NCBI GenBank assembly: GCA_039621445.1
Contig: CP154954.1
Span: forward strand, 18,896,642 to 18,960,641
DNA length: 64,000 nt
Direction: 5' to 3'
Source: Euglena gracilis
Lineage: Eukaryota; Euglenida; Euglenophyceae; Euglenales
Shown here: one piece after another, positions 13,201-25,200 of the stretch
Layout of the letters: the number at the start of each line of letters is the position of its first letter
Position numbering within the stretch: position 1 is the stretch's first letter
Made by a program: the position numbers and the translations under genes
Notes under the pieces: generated by a model
The model's database searches: none
Seen by the model: the letters and a program-made list of their open reading frames with translations, nothing else
Told to the model about the DNA's origin: nothing

Positions 13201-16200
13201 ATTTGGCCAGTGGAAATCCCAGTGGGTCCGCTGGCAGGGCTGGCTAGAGGAATTTTTTTTCAGTGACCAGCACGAAGCACCAAAATTTTTTGGAACCCCA
13301 AAACTTGCCAAAAATGCTCATTTTTTTGCCTTTTTTTTTAGTTTTTTTTTTGGAACAGAACCACCAAAAAAACACGTTGGAAACCACATTTCCGTCTCAG
13401 CGCACAGCGTCGGAGGAGTTTTTTTTCCCCCCAGTTGGGGGACCCCCCAATCCCCTGCAGTGCCCGCAAAGGGGGGGATGTCCCCACGTGCGCAGGTGTG
13501 TGCGATTGTGCCCTGCAATGCATGTATGTCGTTTCGGGCGGTGGTTTCAAGCACCGCAAGTCCGTGGACCTCGAACCTCTCCACGGCTGTACGGGAATCC
13601 CCGCAACCCTGTGGGTGGTGGGTGGGGGGGTCCCCCCCATCCTGGTGGTGGGGGGGGGGTCCGACCCCCCGCCAGGCCTTCCCGTATTTTCGGGGGCCCC
13701 GATTTTTATGTCAACGTTTTCCTTCGGCGCCGAAGGTAATTTTCTTTGAGCGGGTGCCATGGTGGGTGGGGGGGGGGGTCGACCCACCCTCACCAGGCCT
13801 TCCGGCACAGGCCTGCCCTGCCCTGTCGGTCTCTCTTTGCCGCCTCCTTCGTGATGCCCTCACAGCCTCACAGGAGTTCAAATGTGTTTTCTTTTGGGCG
13901 CTGTCCCCCCCTGTCCCCGTGTGCAGGGGTATGGGGAGTACGAGGCGACGTATGGGCCCCGCCAGCCGTGGCACCCGCACCATTGCCGGCTGTGCAAGAG
14001 TGACTACCTGCCGAAGGGTGTCTCCCCATGCCCCGACCCCCCATGTCAATGTGCCTCGGCCCCCACGCCCCGCAAGTTTGGTGCCCCCCCATAGCGAGTC
14101 CGTGCGCCCCCCTGGTGCCTCCCCCCACCCTGTGGTGGGGTTTGGCCCCCGCACCGCCCCCCACCCCCTCCGGCCCTCTCACGCGGTCTTTCTTTTTGCC
14201 GTCCCCCCTGTCCCCTTTGGCAGTGGTAGCCTCTGACTGTGTTTTGGGCTGTCCCCCCCTGTCACCCCGCACCACGCCCGCACGGTGCCGCCCAGTGCTT
14301 ACCTGCCGAAGAGTGACCCCAACCATGTTTCCTCGTTGCCAAACGGCCAAAAATGCAGAAGCTGGCCCGAAGTGCTTTGAGTGGTTGAAGGGACCGACCC
14401 TCTGCCATTTGTTTCACACTTCAATTTTCTTTTTTTCAGAAATCGAAACGTCAAAATACAAGACTGTTTTTTTCCAGACATAGAAAGCGAAGGGTCTGCA
14501 ATGGCCTGGCCCTGACGTCCATGCTATGGTGGATGGCCCGGCAGCCCTGGACGTGCTGAGCAACTTCGAGCAGCGGTGGCGGAAGCAGGTTGGGGATGCC
14601 CATCCCGGTTGGGGTGGTGTGGGTTGCGCGTGCTTCGCATGGTTTAGCTTCCACCCGCTGTTGAGTACAAATCCCATATGTATGTAAAGGATTTGTCGGT
14701 TTACCTCCACATATACATGAATAAAAATATATGAATATAAATACATATAAAATGAAATATAATAAATAAATACAAAAAATATTATAGGATCATCTGTAAA
14801 AAGAAGCTCGGTATGTGTTGTTCCTTCTTTGCTGATGACCCTTGGCTGCGTTGCCCAAATGTTTATCTGTGACCCTCACCACGTTGCGTTTGCTGGAGCC
14901 AAGACCAGCCTCCACAAACATTAGCGACACTTGCAACCCTTTTCATTCATCCAAGCATTTGCCAACGGTGACCGATTTTCCCCCCTCGAAATCTCATGAC
15001 TTCTGTGTGCTTAAAAAATGCAGTTTTAACCAGCAAACTCATCGCAAGGCTGTACCCCCAAACGGCTCTCAACGTGCTGTAGTGGTGTCCCCTAGGAGGT
15101 CATGCCCAGCCATTTACATAATCTGCTGTAAGTCCCATGGAATCGAACCAGTCCCAGAACAAAAAGCTGTTGCGGTTCATCTGGGTTTTGTGTGGATCTA
15201 ATTTCGAAATGAATTTGACAACAAATTTCACATCCAGATTTGATGTCCTGGGAAAAGTTTTTCTGCTGCAAATAAGGCCATATAATTTCCACAAAGAACA
15301 CTTTTTCAGATGTGTTTGGGTGCAACACTTACCCTATCTGCAGGTTCGAAGGAAGGCGGGTTGCCTGCTGGATCTGAGTTCAAGGCTTGGCGAAGAGATG
15401 GTTGTTTAGAACAATCCCGAATGAAACTTCAATTATTTATTGCTGAACAGCAAACATCCAAAAAAACAGCTGGTTCATATTTCCCCGCAAAGAATATTTT
15501 TTTTTGGTCTGCAATGCTTCTGGATGAATTGCATTGCACTACTCGGGCTACTCGGGGGTGGGTTATTCTACCAAACACAAACAAACTGCAAGTGTCAACT
15601 TCAGCCCATGTGGCCAAGCTGGGGCATTTGATTGTGCCCCAGGATTCGGTACAAGGAGGGTGTCACGGCTTAGGGTGGGGGTCGCTGAGCTCTTATCTCT
15701 TTTTGAGTAAGGGCGAAGCTTTCCTCCGGGGGAAAAGGGAGGAGGGTTGAACCCCCTCCCAACCCTGGGTAGGTAATGAAAACCAGTGTATTATCACCAT
15801 GACCCTGGACTCGTTCCCGGTATTTTCCCCCCACCCGTGAGCGACTGGATCTTGGCTTCCCAAATGACCTCCGTTGAACCCCCAACTCCCCGCCAGGTCC
15901 AAGTCATTCAGCCAAGGGGAGATAAGCCCAAGGTGAGATTTTCCGTCAGAAAAATCGATTTTCCAAAAATATCTCGAGAAAGCGTACATTACAGTGTGCC
16001 AAAAAAGTTTTTATACCCTAAAGCCAAAAAAGTTTTTATATCCCTCAGACGAAAAAATAAAAAATGATTTTTTCTTTGGTTAAACATATGCCTTGTGCCA
16101 TGGGTTGGGGGGCCACAATGGGTGATGGGCAGAGCAAGGTGGCGCCTGCACCATATGCTGCACGCTCCTAAAGGCTGTTCAGTAGCGTGTGTGACCTACT

Positions 16201-19200
16201 TTGGCCGCCAGCACGGCATGCATGTGGGCAGGCAGGCTTTTGTACAGTTTCAAAACGGAGTCCTGGGGTATCCCCAGGAATGCTTGCCGTATGGCCTCCC
16301 AAAAGGAGGTTTCGTTGCTGTACGCCCGCTGACCCAGCCTGCTAACCACTTGCGGCCGAAGGTTTTCAGTCAGTCTTCTGGTGCACGTGGCGGTTGTTGG
16401 TGGTGGGCAGCCCGGGGAAGTGGGGGGGGGGTGGCTGAGCGTATGAGCCAGACCTGACCGGAGCTACAGCAACAAAACTGCTGGAAATACGTCCCTTGAG
16501 CAGTTGTATTCACACGCGCGCGCACACACACACCCACACCCACCCACACCCACACCCACACCCACACCCACACCCACACCCACACCCACACCCACACCCA
16601 CACCCACACCCACACCCACACCCACACCCACACCCACACCCACACCCACACCCACACCCACACCCACACCCACACCCACAAACATGTGTGAAGCCGATTT
16701 CAGGAAAAGAATGCCCGTGCAGGTCGGAGCCCCTCTCCACGACCACATTTTCCGGGCCAAATTGGCCAAATCCTGCCTTTCACCAAATATCCCCAATGAC
16801 CAAACTGGCCAATCTCCCCCCACCCTGCCCTGGGCAGGGTTCAGCCAGAAGACTGCACCTTTTCAAGGAATTTTGAGCGACTCCCTCCATTTCATCCATC
16901 CTCGGTGTGCCCATCCTGTTCGCCGGTAGATTTCAAATTCTGCTCTTCGGGGCTAGCAAATACCAATTCCAACAAGATGGGGCACCGGTGCACAAAAGCA
17001 GGTCGACACAGGACTGGCTGAACGACAAGGGTGCCAGGTTGTTCAACGACGGGGCCTGGCCACCAACCTCACCTGACCTGAATGTTATTGAATGCAGTCT
17101 TCTGGCTGAACCCTGCCCAGGGCAGGGTGGGGGGAGATTGGCCAGTTTGGTCATTGGGGATATTTGGTGAAAGGCAGGATTTGGCCAATTTGGCCCGGAA
17201 AATGTGGTCGTGGAGAGGGGCTCCGACCTGCATGGGCATTCTTTTCCTGAAATCGGCTTCACACATGTTTGTGGGTGTGGGTGTGGGTGTGGGTGTGGGT
17301 GTGGGTGTGGGTGTGGGTGTGGGTGTGGGTGTGGGTGTGGGTGTGGGTGTGGGTGTGGGTGTGGGTGTGGGTGTGGGTGTGGGTGTGGGTGTGGGTGTGG
17401 GTGTGGGTGTGGGTGTGGGTGTGGGTGTGGGTGTGGGTGTGGGTGTGGGTGTGGGTGTGGGTGTGTGTGCGCGCGCGTGTGAATACAACTGCTCAAGGGA
17501 CGTATTTCCAGCAGTTTTGTTGCTGTAGCTCCGGTCAGGTCTGGCTCATACGCTCAGCCACCCCCCCCCCACTTCCCCGGGCTGCCCACCACCAACAACC
17601 GCCACGTGCACCAGAAGACTGACTGAAAACCTTCGGCCGCAAGTGGTTAGCAGGCTGGGTCAGCGGGCGTACAGCAACGAAACCTCCTTTTGGGAGGCCA
17701 TACGGCAAGCATTCCTGGGGATACCCCAGGACTCCGTTTTGAAACTGTACAAAAGCCTGCCTGCCCACATGCATGCCGTGCTGGCGGCCAAAGGAGGTCA
17801 CACACGCTACTGAACAGCCTTTAGGAGCGTGCAGCATATGTTGCAGGCGCCACCTTGCTCTGCCCATCACCCATTGTGGCCCCCCAACCCATGGCACAAG
17901 GCATATGTTTAACCAAAGAAAAAATCATTTTTATTTTTTCGTCTGAGGGGTATAAAAACTTTTTTGGCTTTAGGGTATAAAAACTTTTTTGGCACACTGT
18001 ATTTCTGAAAGTGTCTGCCAGACTAAGTGTCCCTCTGGAGACCCTCTATCGCCCCCTTTGTACGCTGTTTTGGCCGCCAATACGCAAGGCCTGTTGTGTG
18101 GGACAGGGGTACATGCACCATAACCACACCCCATGGGCTGGAAGAGGCTTTGGAGCTGGGGGTTGGGTACCACCCACAACAAAATTTGGGGGTGTTAAAA
18201 TAATTCATGCCCCTATTATACAAATATATGTATTATTTCAAATATTATTACAAAATATATGCGCACACATGTATATGTATAATATATATATATATGATAT
18301 ACACATAATTAATGCCCCTACTGCCCATCAAGAACTTGATTTTTGACCCCCAAAAGCAGCCCCCCCCCCAAAAACCTCGCAGGTGGAGAGGGCAGTGGCA
18401 GTGCAGGGAAGGTGACCATTTCGGGCAATTTTGGGCTTTTTCGGCCATTTTTTTTTTGCCCAAAATGGTCACCTTCCCCAAGTGCCCTCTCCGCCTGCAT
18501 TGACAGGGGTTACCATCATGCGTTGTCCAAAGGTGGGTCCAAGGCTACCCACCCCAGTATGCAGCAGAGCTGGCTGGGGCACTGATGCGTGGGGCAGGGG
18601 CGTGCCAGTGTGCATACACCATCACCATACCCGATAGAGGCTTTGAGGCTGGGGGTTGCGCACCACCCACAAGATTTGGGAGTGTACAAATAATTAATGT
18701 CCCCATGGCATCTCGAAAATGCAACAAAAATCAAACTAAATGTCCGGCAACAAAAAAGCTGAAGCCCTTTGAATGTCCCTCCAACATTTTTGGCCTTTAT
18801 GCCCAGTTTTGGCATTTGCGGGGTTTTGGGTTGGTTTTTGGGTTCAGAAAATGGATGCTTTCAAAATGTCTCGAAATGAAGCAAAATCAAAGGAAGTGTC
18901 CGTTGGCATAAAACAATGGCCTTTGGAACGGCCAATCTGATGGCTTTTTGATTTCCTTGGTACTCTGTGGCCAGCCCGAGATATTGCCATTTTTAATGCA
19001 CACTTGGCCTTTTCTTGAACGACATTTTCAAAATATACCCAAAATGGTGGACAATCAAAGGACATCCCTGAGGATCTAAAATCCAGCCCTTGGGACCCTC
19101 CATCACCCGGGATAGCCCCAGGGCCAGCCGTGCGCCTGGCCCCAACTTCCCCTAATAAGCCCTATCTCATGGCATTTTGGTTCCCCGCAACTGAACTGGG

Positions 19201-22200
19201 CGCCAGATCAGAAGGCAGGCTGCCGGGCCGGGCTGGGCTGGGACACCGGGCCATGGGGCTGCCGGACTGCCGGCGGACCACTGGTCCGCCAGCAGCCACA
19301 TGCCTCAGACATTTGCTACCTGGCACCATCAGACAGGTGAAGGGCTCAACACAAAACCTGGTGACCCTCCCCTCACCGCAGGTGGGAGCACTGGACCAGA
19401 AGGGGGGGTCCGACCCCCCACCTGCCTTTACACTGAAAGCTCAGAGTCTACTCTGCCGGCTGATGGAAGAGAGTCCATCCCCAAGCCCTGGGGGAGGCAG
19501 CTGCCGTTCCTCAGCCCGCAGGAGCACGTCCACCCGGTGTTCGGAGCGTGGACCTGCCAGATGTTCCGCTCCATCGACAGCTTCAGCGTCGATCTGCCAG
19601 GGCGAGGTGTGAGGGGGTCCTCCATCCCTCCAACCTGGCCGGGCGGGTATGCACTCTTCATGGGTTCACGCATCTGACTTCCCTTGGTGAAGCATGCTCT
19701 TTTGTTTCAGGCCAATCTGTTAATTTATGGTGAGGTTGTAGGCCCGATTCCAGTCCCCTTTCCCATCACCCACACACCCACACAATCTTCTTCTGGTTGT
19801 GGCTTGTATGTAGTCCCTGGAGACTTTACTTCACACCCTGGGTTTGGTGAAATTGTCGCTGCCAAAATTTCTTGGCACAGACGTTGTATTTTTCAAGGAA
19901 TAATTCTCAGGGTGGCAAGATGGCAATCCCCAGGCCATGTTCAGGTTTGATATAAGGCCAAATGTGGGGCTCCCAAACCCTCCCTCCCAAAATGAGGCCC
20001 CCCCAAATGGAACAGGTGAGATGTCGGTCAATGTGCACAGATGCAAAAAGGCATGGCCATTCTTTGTTGCAAATGAATAAATGAATGTGAACCCCCCCCT
20101 CTTCCAATGACGTCTGTCTAGTTAGTTTGTTACCATTTATCACAACACAAATATCCATTCAACCCATGCACAATGAATGACCCCCATCCAGGCCGTCTAG
20201 ATGGTCGCTGTGGCGTTCATTGGGCTTGGGGGAATGAATGAATGAATGAATGAGTTGTACAACGATATGGCGCATCATATAATGATAAGGCATGAGGCTT
20301 AAAACATTTGCTGGAAACATCCACTCTTTTTGGTGTGCATTGCATCCTTCTATTTTTTCACCCATTTTTATTGCACAATGTTCAGGATTGTAAACTGGAT
20401 TTGGACACTCACCGGCTATTTGGCAAAGAATTGATCATTTTCAGGGGAGCTTAAATCGCGAGCGTTCATGGGATGAGGGTACATCATATTCCATCAAAAT
20501 AACCCCACACCATAAAGCTGCAGGCACAAGGTAAAAACCCGGACGCACCACATACGCCAGCCACGGCCGTAGGGGTGGAGCGCAGCATCTACCAGGCCTA
20601 CCTGCACCAGATCCGCCGGGCAGAGGACTTCATCTACATCGAGAACCAAAGCCATGCGATCGCATGGAAGCACCTCCTGCATAGAACGGCCAAACGTCCC
20701 AGCGTTGAGGAGGGAGCTGCGGCTTGCTGTTTTTTTTTGCTGCTGCCGATTGCGCTGTCCACGGTATTGGCTTCGCTGCTGCCCACGGTTCTGATGCTGG
20801 TGGATTCGAGTGACGGTGGGCATCGTGTCGATTGGTGTTGGCCTGTCGCTGCCGCTGCCGTGGTTGTCGCGTGGCCCGGGCAGCGATCGCCTGCCTGGTA
20901 CTTCCTGGGCTCCAGCCAGGAGTGGGAGGGCTTTGATGAGAAGCGTGACAACGTGGAGTGCAAGCACCGGTAGGTGCCCTGCTAACCCAACAGTCATTTT
21001 CATGGGCCGAAGTGTTATTTGTGCCTGGTGCATCATATAGAAAAGCGCCAGTTGTAACTCTCGGCGATCCCCCCAAATTTGGGCCCTCCTCATTTCGCTT
21101 AACCCCCCTGAATAATTATCCCCCCCTGAAAAATAGCCCCCCCCAAATGGCCCCCTCCAGCGATTTTACATAAAAATCCGAATAATACCCCCCCCCATGG
21201 ATGCCTTGAGCTTGAACGTTGTGACTGTTTTGCCACCTGGACACACAAAACTGCCAATTTTTTCTGAAACATTTTTTTGCGCAAAAAACAACCATTTTGA
21301 CAGGAGGGTCCTAAAAGGTCATTTTTGGGGAAAATGGCCATTTTGAGAGCATTTTTGCAGGGGGCTCATTTTCCGACGCAAAAATCCAAAAAAGAGCCCC
21401 CCCCCCCCGAGGTTTTAACCGAATGTCCGAATAATAGCCCCATGGCGCTATTATCCGGGGGGGTTTAACTGGGGTTTAACAGACGAGCGGTTTAACAGAC
21501 AGACAAGAAGCCTTAAAGTTAGTAAGCAAGCCTTAGTTGCCCCTTAGTGCAACTAAGGGGGACTACGCATGCCGTGGGGCCACGTGCTCACGTGGCAGCC
21601 AGAAGCGGTGGCCACACACTATTTGTGACAATTTTGGGTGGTGTGGGACAGTGGTGGGAACGTCGCCAAAGCGAGGGTGCCCAAGGCCCTGAAAAGCCGT
21701 CGCTTTGGTGTCCGGGGCCCCAGAGGGTCTTGACTAGCCCACCCGGGTACCCCTGGTGGCCTTGAACAACCCGGCCCACCCCTGTGGCTGGAAGGAAAAA
21801 TGGGGGGAGCGAGGACAAGAGGAACCCCCATGGAGACCAGCAGCTGAAAACGCGACTCCAATTCCTCTGTAGGGGGGCATGGCGCTTCGTGCAACCGCCC
21901 GGGGGATATGGCAGGGGGCCCTTTGGGCTTGCCGGCGCAATGGGACCCCTAGGACTCGTAGCACCCTCGAGCAACCCAACCCCAAAGGGGAAGCCAGCAG
22001 AGAGGAACCCACCTGTGAGGCAGCGGACCGCCCAACCCAACCGCAGACAGGGCATGGAGCATGGGTACCAGTATATAAGGGAACTACTGGTGCCTAGCAG
22101 CAGACCACCCACCCGCCACCTCCCCAACGCCGAGACTGGTGACCCGGGTTTACCGAAGCCGCGGGACCGTGAGGCCACATTGGAGTTTTTCAAGTCATGG

Positions 22201-25200
22201 AGTTGTGCCTGCACCATGCATCCCCCACACAAAGGTGGGAAGAGGGCAGGAGGCAAAAGCAGCACTGGGGTGCAAGGGTGCAGACCCACACATTGACCAC
22301 ACAACGTGAGTGTATGTCCCTACAGAGTTGTTCACCCGACCAGGGGGAGCACCACAAGAGCACTGGTGCAAGGGTCCCTGGCCATTCACCACACAGCAAA
22401 CTGGGCCAGAGGCGAAGTTAGCGCCGGCCATAAACAGACAACTAAGTGCAACTAAGGGGGGTTTGACTGGGGGGGGGGGAGGTAGGCTGCAAGTTTATGC
22501 CATTTGTTCCATCAAAATATATTTCATTCCGTGTATCTTTATCTGCGCATCACCACATTCCTTTTTTCGGAAAATATTTCTGTTATTCTTGCCCATCATC
22601 CAACCATATTCTGGCATTGGGGTTTTCAAATATTTGACCAGTCCGCCATGCTGAATGCATTTCGTGCTGTGCCAGGGAATGCCTGCAATCGCTTCATCAA
22701 CGTTTTCACACCCTTTTTACTTCCATCGATGACAATGTCCCCCCGTCCACAGCATCCCGGCAGAGCTGGTGGCAAAGATCGTTTCGAAGATTCACGCAGG
22801 GCAACGCTTTGCCGTGTACGTTGTCCTTCCGATGCACCCGGAAGGTTCGGCTCCCCAAGTGTTTCTAGACTGCTGAAGAGGAGGGGGGTTACAGTTGAAT
22901 GGCTATTCATTGCCATCTGTGGCCCAAGTGTTCTTGAGGGATCTCGAATCTCACGGATCAGCTTGTTTCAACACAAGTTCCAATACAAGTAACCCAAGTG
23001 AGGGATAGCAAAAGCAACGAACACCTTGCCAGGCGGGAGACTCGGTGCATGAGCAGCCCCTTTCCTGCTGGGAGGCAATATTCAGGGATCCAGGGAATCA
23101 GAGGTGATAGTGGTGTTTGTCGGATTGTTTTTTTTGGCTTTCGGTTTTGGAGAATGTTGCCATTTTTTCGCCTGTGTGCGTCATGTGTGTGTTTTCAGGG
23201 ACTTTTTGTGCAAGGTTTTTTGCGGAGTTTTGTTGTGAAGCAGGGCGTAGCTTAAGAAAATTTGACCCCCCAGGGGTGGGGTCCAGCTGGAAAATTTGGG
23301 CTGGCTGGATAAAGGCTGCTGGCTGACCCCCCTCCACCCATAGGGGTCCCGGGCCGGAGCTTGGCCCGACCCGGGTCGAACTGGGTTACCAAAAAAAATC
23401 CAAATTGCAAAAAAATGTCCAAAAAACTGTCAATTATGGGAAAATCAAAATTTTGACCTCAAATTTGCCCTGGCCAGCCCTTTTCCGACACATTTTTTGG
23501 CCCATTTTTTGCACCCCTGAAAGCAAAAATCCATTACTGTCCAGCCGCCCAAAGGGAGGCTGGAAATAAATAGAACTCGTTAGGGGGGGGTCCCGAGCTG
23601 GAAAAAGGTTGCTGGCTGGAAAAAGGTTGCTGGCTGGCTGGACCCCCAGGGTCGTTAAAAAGCACCCTGTTGTGAAGTGAATTTGACTCCGCCAATCTTT
23701 GCATTTGGGCAGCCCTTTGATTCACGCAGCAGGCACTGCCCCCAATCTAAAAATTTATAAGAATATGATAATATGGAATATATATAATTTATATATTACA
23801 AAATATATATTATATGCAGTATATATATATCACATATAATATATATTATATATTTAGCACAATATATATATATATATATATTATAATAAAACAAAGTATA
23901 TTATAATAAAACAATGTATATATTTAACACAATTTTTTTCCTTTATGAATATAGATATAACGTATATATGTATACATAAATGTATACATATATATTATGT
24001 CGATGAATTGCCCCCCCCCCCCCCCCCGTCCTTGGCCTGATCTCGTCGCACCCCCCCCAGGCATCCCCGAGGAGGCTGCAGTGCAGGCCATCCTGCAGTG
24101 GCAGTACAAGACCGTGTCGTTCATGTACCGCCGCATCGCTGCGGCCCTGCAACAGTGTGGCCCCCCGGTGTGTCCGCCACCCCCTCCGATGCTGCATTCA
24201 TCGGGTGCTGTTTGAATCCCCTCGAACACAACCCGTGTCCTGATTGCCCAAGCAAAGAAACAAGGAGAACCTCCCCAAAGTAAAGTAAAGGAGAAGTAAA
24301 CAAGTGAAGGAGAACCTGACCCCCAAGGTGAACTTTCCAACCTGGAGCTTTTTTTTGAAAATCGCTAAACTGTCCAATTTCAGGCACAAAAAATTGAAAT
24401 TATGATTTCTTTTATGATGAAGAATGATGTTGAATCTCAATGGGTACCAATTTATGTGTGGCGAGAAGCAACAAAAGCGCTTTTTTTGCGGTGGGGTTGG
24501 TCAACAAAGACACAACGAGGTCACTCCAAAAAAAGACTGGATGTTTCCAAAAATAGTTTCAAAAATAAGATGTGGGGCTTATTATTACATTTTAATTCAT
24601 TTTATTAATCATCTATTGTTTGTTTCTCTTTTTTTTTTGTATTGCAGTGGTTGTTTTGTTGCTTTTTTCTTCTTGTTTTTATGTTTTTTCTTCTTTTTGT
24701 AGGTTTTTTTTTCAGCAGCACCCAGCTGGTTTTCACCAATCACCAAAGCAGCCCTGCAATTCTGCAGCCGTGACAGATGCCTCTATTAATTTTGATTTCA
24801 AGTTGTTTCCTTTCCTTGTTGTTTCTGCATCGAAGGATGACCAGGGTTTGATATAAGGACAGCGTCCCCCTTAACCTGCCAAAGGGTTGCAAAAAAAGTG
24901 ACCAAAGTCATTTTGGGGGGCTCATTCGGTGGGGACAATTTTTTTGGATAGTGCTTGGAGCCAGGCTGAAAATCGGTCGCTTTGGCCATGCCTCAGTTCA
25001 GTCAGGGGCATTTCAAATAGTAAGAGCGAACTCACACTTTCATGCTTGCTCTTATATTTCGCTCTTACTAAACTGGCCTTGGTTTTGCACAGCGCGCTGC
25101 AGCAGAGCTGGTTGGGGCACTCTGTGTGGCTGTGTATGCACACACACGACCACCAAAGCCCATGGGCTGGCGGAGGTTTTGGGGCTTGGGTTTGGTGCCG

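Larger units (their letters stand above)
15992..17999. mobile_element. Tc1/mariner-like element rebuilt as a long palindrome
   Basis: The ends are inverted repeats beginning cagtgtgccaaaaaag, flanked by TA on both sides (15990-15991 and 18000-18001), as in Tc1/mariner insertions. The left arm (15992-16857) and right arm (17093-17999) are near-perfect reverse complements about 0.87-0.91 kb long. The 235-base centre encodes part of a DDE transposase. Each arm carries a six-base microsatellite and the transposase C-terminus. It lies in a PLD intron. Confidence 0.85.

Noticed and set aside
16370-17622. Long frames rich in PT, HP, GV, WV and CG dipeptides on both strands
   Set aside because: They are translations of the cccaca/gtgggt hexanucleotide arrays; every frame stays open because the unit has no stop.
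20650-20898. Intein in phospholipase D
   Set aside because: Eighty-three residues is too short and there is no intein splice-site Cys/Ser and His-Asn pattern.
20494-21093. 199-codon minus-strand frame
   Set aside because: It is antisense to the phospholipase D exons with IENQ and YFLGSS.
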